Source of the DNA: Microcaldota archaeon
Lineage (GTDB): Archaea; Micrarchaeota; Micrarchaeia; Micrarchaeales; CABMGC01
Direction: 5' to 3'
Length of the DNA: 20,880 bases
Assembly (NCBI GenBank): GCA_021805625.1
Contig: JAJZEU010000043.1
Location: forward strand, 1-20,880
How positions within the stretch are numbered: position 1 is the first letter of the stretch; every line of letters begins with the position of its first letter. The notes below the pieces were generated by a model. The model ran no database searches. It was not told the origin of the DNA and saw nothing but the letters and a program-made list of their open reading frames with translations. Shown piece by piece: positions 14,285-20,880 of this stretch. The position numbers were made by a program, and so were the translations under genes.

Positions 14285-15607
14285 ATGGCCAAAAAAGTCA
14301 TAATTCTTGGGGCTGCAGGACGGGATTTTCACACTTTCAATACAATCTTCAAGGACAGTGCGGAATATGATGTTGTGGCATTTACCGCCAACCAGATACC
14401 CTTCATAGCCAACAAGACCTATCCAAAAGAGCTTGCAGGGAAGCGCTACAAAAATGGCATACGTATATATGATGAGAAGGAGCTGCCGGAGCTCATAAAG
14501 AAAAAAGGGGCCGATGTGTGTGTGCTGGCATACAGTGACCTCCCCTATGTGGAAGTCATGCACAAATCAAGCATAGTCAACGCAAACGGAGCTGATTTCT
14601 GGCTCATTGCCCCAGAGAGGGCGATGCTCGTTTCAAAGAAACCTGTGATAGCAGTTTGCGCAGTAAGAACTGGTTCTGGAAAGAGTCAAACCTCTAGGTA
14701 TATAGCCAAAATAATAAAGGAATTGGGCAAGAAGCCAGTAGTGATAAGGCATCCGATGCCATATGGCGACCTCAATGCGCAGGCGGTGCAAAGGTTTGCA
14801 GCGCTGAAAGACCTTGACAGATACAAATGCACGATAGAAGAAAGAGAAGACTACGAGCCACACATACGCGCCGGCACGATACTTTATGCAGGCGTGGATT
14901 ACAAGGCCATACTGGAAATGGCGGAGAGGGAAGCAGATATAATCATATGGGACGGCGGGAACAATGACGCGCCATTCATAAAACCAGACCTTATGATAAC
15001 AGTGGCAGATCCGCTTAGGGTAGGAGATGAACTCACGTATTACCCTGGAGAAACTGTCGCGCGCATGGCTGACATACTTCTCATAAACAAGGTAAATTCA
15101 GCTACGGCCATGGAAGTCGTGGATCTTATCAAGAATCTGTCAAAGCTCAACACTCATGCAAAGATAATAAAGGCGGACTCCATAATAATCGTCAAGGACC
15201 CGTCGCAGATAGAAGGCAAACGTGTTTTGGTTATAGAAGACGGACCAACAATAACGCACGGTGGCATGAAGTTCGGCGCAGGCACAGTAGCAGCAAAGAA
15301 CTACAGAGCAAAGGAAATAATCGATGCAAAGAAGTATGCAGTAGGCAGCATTGCAGACACCTACAAAAAATATCCGAACCTTTCAAATGAATTGCCCGCT
15401 ATGGGATACAGCAGTGAGCAGATAAGTTCGCTCAGAGAAACAATAAATAAGGCAGACTGCGATGTGGTGATATCTGCTACGCCTACAGATCTCAGCAAGG
15501 TTATAAAGATAAACAAGCCGCTAATCAATGTGAACTATGAACTGCAGGAAAGGGGCAATGCGCTGAGGGCTGCTGTAGCAAATTTTATAAAGAAGAATAA
15601 GCAATAG
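14285..15607 (+). CDS. cpgS: Cyclic 2,3-diphosphoglycerate synthetase-like P-loop protein (COG2403)
   Basis: A 440-residue protein of the COG2403 family, which includes the cyclic 2,3-diphosphoglycerate synthetase of thermophilic methanogens, an enzyme that closes 2,3-DPG to the cyclic osmolyte using ATP. The N-terminal Rossmann-like domain begins VIILGAAGRDFHTFNT (5-20). The P-loop VRTGSGKSQTSR is at 127-138, followed by HPMPYGDLNAQAVQRF, the IIWDGGNNDAPF segment, the DPLRVGDELTYYPGE segment and LINKVN (a nucleotide-specificity-like motif). The C-terminal part holds the IEDGPTITHGGMKFGAG motif characteristic of the family. Not all COG2403 members are proven synthetases, so the substrate is inferred. 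It is divergent from gyrB and followed after 17 nt by tRNA-Lys, probably co-transcribed. Confidence 0.85.
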   Translation: MAKKVIILGAAGRDFHTFNTIFKDSAEYDVVAFTANQIPFIANKTYPKELAGKRYKNGIRIYDEKELPELIKKKGADVCVLAYSDLPYVEVMHKSSIVNANGADFWLIAPERAMLVSKKPVIAVCAVRTGSGKSQTSRYIAKIIKELGKKPVVIRHPMPYGDLNAQAVQRFAALKDLDRYKCTIEEREDYEPHIRAGTILYAGVDYKAILEMAEREADIIIWDGGNNDAPFIKPDLMITVADPLRVGDELTYYPGETVARMADILLINKVNSATAMEVVDLIKNLSKLNTHAKIIKADSIIIVKDPSQIEGKRVLVIEDGPTITHGGMKFGAGTVAAKNYRAKEIIDAKKYAVGSIADTYKKYPNLSNELPAMGYSSEQISSLRETINKADCDVVISATPTDLSKVIKINKPLINVNYELQERGNALRAAVANFIKKNKQ

Positions 15608-15624
15608 CTATCTGCTGTCCTTTC

Positions 15625-15699
15625 GGGCCCGTAACTCAGATTGGTCAGAGTGACTGGCTCTTAACCAGTAAGTCGGGGGTCCAAATCCCCCCGGGCCCG
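15625..15699 (+). tRNA. tRNA-Lys (anticodon CTT) with C at position 55
   Basis: A 75-nt cloverleaf without intron. The acceptor GGGCCCG pairs with CGGGCCC; discriminator G; CCA not encoded. Anticodon stem ACTGG/CCAGT with loop CTCTTAA gives CTT, reading AAG. The D stem ACTC/GAGT has an A10-U25 pair where G10-C25 is usual. The T loop reads TCCAAAT instead of TTCAAAT, so the position normally occupied by pseudouridine 55 is C. It follows the cpgS-like gene by 17 nt and converges on the lhr gene. Confidence 0.92.
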
Positions 15700-15723
15700 C
15701 TGTATATGCCGCTCCGAGCGCAA

Positions 15724-18495
15724 TCAGCGCGCCCAGAATCTCTTGTTCTTTATGAATGTCCGCTGTGCGTTTATCAGGTCTATTACGAATATGTTAAAGT
15801 CCTTCCTGAGCATCTTTAGGATCCTCGCCGCGGTTTCAAGGCCAATACCATATGTCGCAAGAGCGATCAATGCCCTTCTTCCATAAGAATCTACGAGGCT
15901 CGCACTCCTCAACATTTCTCCAAGCATAGCCTTCTCCCTGCTACTCATCTGCTTGCCAAGCCTCCTCTTCTCAACAACATTCTCGTAGCTCTCGTCATAC
16001 GTGCCAACCATAGGACTGCCGCATGCAGGGCAAAGGATTTTTTCAGCATCACCCACTTTCCCTATCTCCACTCCAAATCTGAAGCCGCAGTAGGTGCATA
16101 TCAAATCAATGCCCTTGCCGAGTATCGCCTTTGCAAATTCATCTATCTCTGAGCTCTTCGGCGCAAGCTTCTCTATAAGTTCCCTGTAGCGGTAAGAGGC
16201 TCTGAGGATCTGCTCCGAAAGAGGGGATTCCTCGCTCACTACCTCCACTTTAATCCCCCCATTGTGCAGCCTTTCCCTAAATGCATCTACAACGGCAATG
16301 TCAAAATAATTCTTCTTCAGATCTCTCAATGTTTCTTCATAAACTGCGCTGTCTTTGTAGAATTCAATAAGCCGGCTCGCAGCACTCTTAGTTACCACGG
16401 CCTTTTTCTCTATCACCCCGAAGAGCTTGGCAACCTGGACGAACTTGTACCTGAAAAGTTCAGAATTTACCACGAAGTTCTTTAGCAAGGTTTCCATACT
16501 ATATTCAGAAAACGCCGCAATCAATTTTCTTGGATCTATCTTTTTCACTACACCGCTCACATCTATTACTACAGAATAGGGGGTAGCTTTCGCCGAAATC
16601 CTCGACTGCGACATTAGCATTGCCACAGAGCCCATTGCTTTTGCAAGAAATTCATTTGCCAGCTTCCCCATTGGGGTATTGAGTATTATGTAATCCTCCA
16701 GGTCCTCGACAAAGAGCACGCCCTCTTTTATGCTGTACGCCTTTTTTTGGTCAGTTATGAGTTTTTCTGCGGCTTCAGCTGCATTCTGGTCGGCTATCCT
16801 GGCAAACATATCTGCATTGTACGAGCCAAGCATTTCATATACCTCCTTTGAAACCTCATACGACACCGGAATATCCTCCCCTTCCCAGTCCGGTATGGCG
16901 GCTTCTTGGTCAAAAGCAGGTTCAACAGTTACCGTATCCTCTTCTATGCTCACAACCTTCCATGGAAGTCCCTTTGTTATGAAGGTGCTTTCCTCATCAA
17001 TGTAGTTCGAGACAAACGCTTCGTCGAGCACCGATATCCTCTTGTTGTCAACGAAGTTCTTGACGGCGATTTTTCTCGTATCTGGGATTACGCTGATGTT
17101 ATTGAAGAAATAACTCATGGCCCTTCTAGACAGCATCACTTCGCTTCCATCGAACCTGAGCATGTGCAACTGCTCCAGAAACTTAACAATCTTAACGATG
17201 TCTTCTTTGCCAAGCCTCTGGTAAGGGGAAGCCCTTCCTACAATTGCGCATATCTTGTCGATCGGAATTCTCCTGTACTCTATGGCAATCGCGCATATCT
17301 GGTTTGCAAGCACGTCAAGAGCGTTCTCCTCTATGTTGTGCTTTTCCAAGGCCTTCTCTGCTGCTTTCCTTATTATCGCAGCAGATTCGAGGACATCTAT
17401 GGCATTTGCGACAATTACCTTCCCTACCGATGTGCTGCCTACAGCGTGCCCTCCCCTGCCTACGCGCTGCACGAGTCTCGTAACCTGTCTTGGTGATCCA
17501 TACTGTATGACAAGGTTCACATTGCCTATGTCTATGCCGAGCTCAAGCGAGCTCGTAGCGACTATGCCCTTCAATTTTCCATCCTTGAAATCATTTTCGA
17601 CCCTTATGCGCTCTTCCTTGTCGAGCGAACTGTGATGCACCGCTATCTTGCTGTTGCGTCCTGCATTGGAGAAATTTATGAGTTTGCTCCCGAGCGATTC
17701 TGCAACCTGCCTGGTATTCGTGAAGATGAGCGTTCCCTCTGATTCCTCCACAAGCTTTGCAATCCTCTCCAGCCTCGCCATGGATTCGTCATCGAGACCC
17801 ATTGAATTTGCGAGTTGTGCGTGCTCCTTCACTGGCTTCTTCGGCATCTCTATCCTTACGTCCATACTCTTCTTGTTTTCTGCTTCCACTATCCTGCACT
17901 CCCTTCCTGCGCATAGAAATCGTTTTGCGGTTTCCTTGTCCCCTATCGTCGCGCTTATTCCTATCCTTTGGAATTCCCCACTCAGTTCTGCAAGCCTCTC
18001 CAGGGTTATAGAAAGCTGTGCCCCACGCTTGTTATAGTAAAGTTCATGGAGCTCGTCGACTATCACATGCCTTATGTTCTTCAGGTGCGGCCTGATGTTT
18101 CTGGAGAGCAGCAATCCTTGGAGGCTTTCCGGAGTAGTTATGAGGATGTCGGGAGGATTCACATTCTGCTTCGCCCTTTCAGATTGTGGCGTGTCACCAT
18201 GCCTTGTCTGTATCCTTATGTTAAGCTTTCTGCATATCTCGTCGAGCCTTTTCAGAAGGTCCCTGTTCAAAGACTTCAGTGGAGTGATGTATATTGCATA
18301 TACCCCCCCGGATTTGTTTTTGGATGCTTCGTCGAGCACCGGAAGAAATGCAGCTTCTGTCTTCCCGCTGCCAGTCGGCGCGATGAGTATGCAGTTGCCG
18401 CCTTTTTCTATGGCTCCAAAGGCCTTTTCCTGAATTTCCGTATATTTTGGGAACTTTTCAAGGAATAGCTCATAGGCATTCTTCAAACTTACCAC
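15724..18495 (-). CDS. lhr: Lhr-family superfamily 2 helicase (archaeal aLhr2-like)
   Basis: A 923-residue DNA/RNA helicase of the Large Helicase-Related family, implicated in archaeal DNA repair. Two RecA folds: motif I IAPTGSGKT at 38-46, TPLKSLNRDL (Ia) near 71-80, motif II VDELHEL at 146-152, motif III SAT at 181-183, TLIFTNTRQVAE, the ATSSLELGIDIG segment and motif VI QRVGRGGH near 345. A winged helix and the beta-barrel Lhr-specific region follow, then a C-terminal zinc ribbon with CTYC near 800 and CPAC near 821, and a final helical domain. Start is GTG at 18495, overlapping the stop of the upstream surface protein gene by one base (TAGTG), so translation is probably coupled. The pairing of a helicase with a surface protein gene is unexpected. 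Confidence 0.93.
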   Translation of the reverse strand: MVSLKNAYELFLEKFPKYTEIQEKAFGAIEKGGNCILIAPTGSGKTEAAFLPVLDEASKNKSGGVYAIYITPLKSLNRDLLKRLDEICRKLNIRIQTRHGDTPQSERAKQNVNPPDILITTPESLQGLLLSRNIRPHLKNIRHVIVDELHELYYNKRGAQLSITLERLAELSGEFQRIGISATIGDKETAKRFLCAGRECRIVEAENKKSMDVRIEMPKKPVKEHAQLANSMGLDDESMARLERIAKLVEESEGTLIFTNTRQVAESLGSKLINFSNAGRNSKIAVHHSSLDKEERIRVENDFKDGKLKGIVATSSLELGIDIGNVNLVIQYGSPRQVTRLVQRVGRGGHAVGSTSVGKVIVANAIDVLESAAIIRKAAEKALEKHNIEENALDVLANQICAIAIEYRRIPIDKICAIVGRASPYQRLGKEDIVKIVKFLEQLHMLRFDGSEVMLSRRAMSYFFNNISVIPDTRKIAVKNFVDNKRISVLDEAFVSNYIDEESTFITKGLPWKVVSIEEDTVTVEPAFDQEAAIPDWEGEDIPVSYEVSKEVYEMLGSYNADMFARIADQNAAEAAEKLITDQKKAYSIKEGVLFVEDLEDYIILNTPMGKLANEFLAKAMGSVAMLMSQSRISAKATPYSVVIDVSGVVKKIDPRKLIAAFSEYSMETLLKNFVVNSELFRYKFVQVAKLFGVIEKKAVVTKSAASRLIEFYKDSAVYEETLRDLKKNYFDIAVVDAFRERLHNGGIKVEVVSEESPLSEQILRASYRYRELIEKLAPKSSEIDEFAKAILGKGIDLICTYCGFRFGVEIGKVGDAEKILCPACGSPMVGTYDESYENVVEKRRLGKQMSSREKAMLGEMLRSASLVDSYGRRALIALATYGIGLETAARILKMLRKDFNIFVIDLINAQRTFIKNKRFWAR

Positions 18496-20114
18496 TATCC
18501 TATCGGTATGTACGCGCTTCCTGCCACCAGGTTTCTTGTTCCGTTCGCGGTGAAATTTGTGATAAGGTCAAGACTGAATCCCAGCGGTACTCCACCGATG
18601 AGCGAGGTGCCATTGTAGCAGGTTGCACTCACATTTTTCGATGCTCCCGGTGCAAGTTGCATGTTGATATGCGACACATTCCCCCTGTTGACATAATAGC
18701 ACATGATGCTGCTGACATTTGCGGTGCTGTTCAGCAGATTCGTAATGGTAAAGTTGAGCATGCTGTTTGCAAACGAGACATTGCTGCAGCCGAACGAACT
18801 TACGAAGCCACACGAGCTTTTTATGCCAGATACAAATGCCACTGTATTGCCGCTGAGCTGCATCCCTTTTACAATGTCTATCGAAGATGCCTCTGTGGCA
18901 TATAGCGTGCTTGTGTTAAATATGGTGAGCAGCGTAGCATTGTACTTGCTTGTTAGCTCTGTGGTCCGCATTACCGAAACATTCTTTCCGGTTCCGCCGC
19001 TTGCATTAACCAGTATCTCACTGCAAAAATCTGTGCCATTTATACTGCTTATTACTCCGAAGCATGTGCCGCTTGTGGCATTCGATCTCTTTACAGTTGG
19101 TATATATATTGTAGAATCCATTTCGCCGACAGCAGAAATGAGGAAGGCGTTCCCGACAAGATAAGTGTATGAAAGATCATTGACGACATTCGCCCCCCCG
19201 AACAACCTTTCAGAAATGTTTTGGTACGGGTTGACAAAAGTGGAGTTGTACCTATTCACAATTACATTCATGCAGTCTGCGCTGCCCGAGTAAAGCACGT
19301 TGTCAAGCCATCCCCCAGAGTACCAGCTGCAGAGAGTCGTGTTTCTGCCGAGTTTTACATGTGTTACGTTAGTCCCGAATGCCGTGGTATTGTACGTGCT
19401 GAGGTTTTCCGCTTCGGCAGCAATCCCCACTATGTTTGGGGAAAGGTAACCTCTCAGCATGAGTATGTATGCACTTGAACCGTTTGCATAGTCGTAGTAT
19501 CCTATAGACATGTTATGCACGTACTGGTATGTGAGGTTCAGCAAGGGCTGAATGAAACCTATATTCTCGCCAAGGAATTCCGGCAGAGTGATGTTGTAGA
19601 ATACCTTGAGATAGGCCATGACATCAAAGCCGAACTGGGTCGAATCAATGCGCGCCTTTGATGTTATGTTGATTCCAGGCATGTATGCAAAAGGATTGGC
19701 GCTTTGATTTGCAATCACATCCATGCTAACGCTGCTTTCTGTGCTCCTCCTATTTGCTATATTGTAGACCTTTCCGGGATCTGCCACAGCAGAAACATTG
19801 TATATCCCAGGAGCAGTAGCAGAGAAGTTGTACTCAAAACTCGTGGACTTGCCAGCAGGCAGCGTAACGGTATAGTAGGAGCTCTGATTCCCATTTATGA
19901 GTATGGCAATCCCCATATCCTTTATCGTAGAACTGCCAGTATTTGCTATCTGTATCGGAAGCGCAAGACTCTGGTAAGGATAGATGCCACGGATCGCACT
20001 GCCGTTTACAGTAACAGAAACCCCTATGCCAGGCTTATACCCGTATCTAAAGTACAGTGCCCCAGCGGCGATTATCACAAAGAAAATTATCCAGAAGTAA
20101 ATCTCCCTGTTCAT
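18495..20114 (-). CDS. Large sequon-rich membrane-anchored surface protein with CARDB-like domain
   Basis: About 539 residues from the ATG at 20114 (GGT 5 nt upstream; a TTG three codons earlier is less likely). Residues 1-23 (MNREIYFWIIFFVIIAAGAL) are a signal anchor. Residues about 32-120 form an immunoglobulin-like CARDB-type domain (LALPIQIANTGSSTIKDMGI, LPAGKSTSFEYNF, GIYNVSAVADPGKVYNIAN). The rest is a long region rich in Asn, Ser and Thr with more than twenty N-x-S/T sequons, several Cys that could pair, and another beta-rich part near the end (LNSTANVSSIMCYYVNRGNV, MQLAPGASKNVSATCYNG). It is probably a heavily N-glycosylated cell-surface protein facing outward. It begins 15 nt after the wHTH stop and ends one base into the lhr start. 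Family of the central region not recognised. Confidence 0.82.
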   Translation of the reverse strand: MNREIYFWIIFFVIIAAGALYFRYGYKPGIGVSVTVNGSAIRGIYPYQSLALPIQIANTGSSTIKDMGIAILINGNQSSYYTVTLPAGKSTSFEYNFSATAPGIYNVSAVADPGKVYNIANRRSTESSVSMDVIANQSANPFAYMPGINITSKARIDSTQFGFDVMAYLKVFYNITLPEFLGENIGFIQPLLNLTYQYVHNMSIGYYDYANGSSAYILMLRGYLSPNIVGIAAEAENLSTYNTTAFGTNVTHVKLGRNTTLCSWYSGGWLDNVLYSGSADCMNVIVNRYNSTFVNPYQNISERLFGGANVVNDLSYTYLVGNAFLISAVGEMDSTIYIPTVKRSNATSGTCFGVISSINGTDFCSEILVNASGGTGKNVSVMRTTELTSKYNATLLTIFNTSTLYATEASSIDIVKGMQLSGNTVAFVSGIKSSCGFVSSFGCSNVSFANSMLNFTITNLLNSTANVSSIMCYYVNRGNVSHINMQLAPGASKNVSATCYNGTSLIGGVPLGFSLDLITNFTANGTRNLVAGSAYIPIG

Positions 20115-20129
20115 AAGAACCAACGTTGC

Positions 20130-20594
20130 CTATTGTACTTTATTTTTTAGCTCCTTTATTGCATCTCCGATCCTGTCCGCGATGTCTTTATATTGGGATT
20201 CGAAAATACCATAAATCCATGCCTTCGGGTCGTATCTGTCGCCTACGCTGACAGGCTTGAAGTAAAAAGTGCCCTGACTGTTCTCAAGGTAGCCCGTTTT
20301 CTTCATCTGCAAAAGGTGATACCTCAGGGTTTTCTCATTTATGCCTCCCCAATTCTGTGTTATATATTCAGCAAGGTCCTTGACTGAAGGATCCACCCTT
20401 CTGACAAACTGAAAGTAGACGAGCGAATCCAACACGGCTATGGCACCAAGCCGCGATTCTCCAGGATTTATTATGCCGAGCGAGAGAGCGAGCCACCTCA
20501 CTATCGACCTCCGGGTCTCTAGCACTTCTTTCGTAAGCCTGAGGCTCCTTATCGTGAGCTCCCTCTCTATGAGTTCAGACTCGTTAAGCTCCAT
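20130..20594 (-). CDS. Winged-helix DNA-binding protein
   Basis: A 154-residue small basic protein. Residues about 1-30 form a charged helix (ELIERELTIRSLRLTKEVLETR). Residues about 45-120 form a winged helix: ESRLGAIAVLDSLVYFQFVRRV, SVKDLAEYITQNW, then the recognition helix region INEKTLRYHLLQMKKTGYLEN and wing YFKPVSVGD. The tail is helical (YKDIADRIGDAIKELKNKV). This reads as a transcriptional regulator; the exact family is not recognised. It is the first gene of the unit leading into the surface protein and lhr, so it may control that unit. A TATA-like TTAAAC lies about 26 nt upstream of the ATG, predicting a leaderless message. Confidence 0.75.
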   Translation of the reverse strand: MELNESELIERELTIRSLRLTKEVLETRRSIVRWLALSLGIINPGESRLGAIAVLDSLVYFQFVRRVDPSVKDLAEYITQNWGGINEKTLRYHLLQMKKTGYLENSQGTFYFKPVSVGDRYDPKAWIYGIFESQYKDIADRIGDAIKELKNKVQ

Positions 20595-20787
20595 CGGATG
20601 ATAATTGCCCGTAAGAGTTTAAGATTGTTGCGGGAAAATTTTGCCATTCGGCGACAAGCACCAGAAAGCCGCAAAGCGCGCAAAAATCCTGTCCTCGAAG
20701 CCGTAAGATTCTTGAGCTGTTACCATTGTCCAGCAAGGCTTAAATAGAGTACACCGTGAAATCCTTCCCTTCAAAAATTGCCAAATT

Positions 20788-20795
20788 CTTATATA
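20788..20795 (+). promoter_or_regulatory. TATA box of the right-edge gene
   Basis: CTTATATA is centred about 25 nt upstream of the ATG at 20817, predicting a leaderless transcript. A second possible box, CTTAAATAG, is at about 20739-20747. There is no ORF of note in the 222 nt between this start and the divergent wHTH gene. Confidence 0.6.
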
Positions 20796-20816
20796 CCTAC
20801 CCGAACAATTACAATC

Positions 20817-20871
20817 ATGCTGCAGATACAATCACAGATACAGATAATGCCGGAGCACATGAAGGCATTCT
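20817..20871 (+). CDS. 5' end of an unidentified gene, cut at the contig end
   Basis: ATG at 20817, well placed behind a TATA box, opens a frame of 18 codons beginning MLQIQSQIQIMPEHMKAF. An apparent TAG follows, but its last two bases belong to the AGATCGGAA that matches sequencing adapter, so the stop is probably an artefact and the real gene continues beyond the contig. Too short to identify. Confidence 0.5.
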
Positions 20872-20880
20872 AGATCGGAA
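20872..20880 (+). other. Probable Illumina adapter remnant at the contig end
   Basis: The final nine bases, AGATCGGAA, equal the first nine bases of the common Illumina adapter (AGATCGGAAGAGC). A match exactly at the end of the sequence is best explained by untrimmed adapter in the assembly, not genomic DNA. Confidence 0.75.

Noticed and set aside
1..20880. CRISPR array, rRNA, or a known defence system
   Set aside because: No direct repeats with spacers, no rRNA-like sequence and no cas, restriction or toxin-antitoxin genes were seen.

Overview
The window reads as archaeal chromosome. It carries aIF2-alpha, ribosomal protein L44e, a Gins51-type replication factor, TFE, an archaeal Lhr helicase, an initiator tRNA with the archaeal/eukaryotic A1-U72 pair, TATA-box promoters close to start codons, and AGG/AGA as the usual arginine codons. 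It also has a bacterial-type gyrase pair, a PAC2 protein, a cyclic-2,3-diphosphoglycerate-synthetase-like protein and several Asn/Ser/Thr-rich membrane-anchored surface proteins full of N-glycosylation sequons. An acidophilic DPANN archaeon of Micrarchaeota/ARMAN type would fit, but no rRNA is present, so this placement is inference only.

Layout. 1-1134 (-): a KaiC/RAD55-like ATPase overlapping the start of a membrane-anchored Cys-repeat protein that runs off the left edge. 1196-2669 (+): a two-TM surface protein and an XRE-type regulator. About 2763-6010 is an accessory island: a truncated 23-residue ORF, a 12-TM membrane protein with foreign codon usage, a radical SAM fragment, and a complete IS630-family element (4771-5921) inserted in a transposase-like remnant. 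6150-8681 (-): the informational run gins51, rpl44e, aIF2-alpha, PAC2, then tRNA-Gly(CCC). 8909-9706 (-): TFE, whose 3' end overlaps the initiator tRNA. 9805-14164 (-): gyrB-gyrA. 14285-15699 (+): the cpgS-like gene followed by tRNA-Lys(CTT). 15724-20594 (-): a coupled wHTH regulator / glycoprotein-like surface protein / Lhr helicase run. 20817 to the end (+): the first codons of a gene behind a clear TATA box, after which the last nine bases match the start of the Illumina adapter, so the contig probably ends in adapter read-through.

Most genes are housekeeping genes for replication, transcription, translation and topology, packed tightly with 1-29 nt overlaps or gaps under 15 nt. The points of most interest are the accessory island, including an IS insertion that can be reversed in silico to restore an open frame; the TFE/tRNA overlap; the C-x13-C repeat protein at the left edge; the non-canonical TFE zinc ribbon; and C55 in tRNA-Lys. 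I saw no convincing new defence or biosynthetic system, no CRISPR array and no rRNA.
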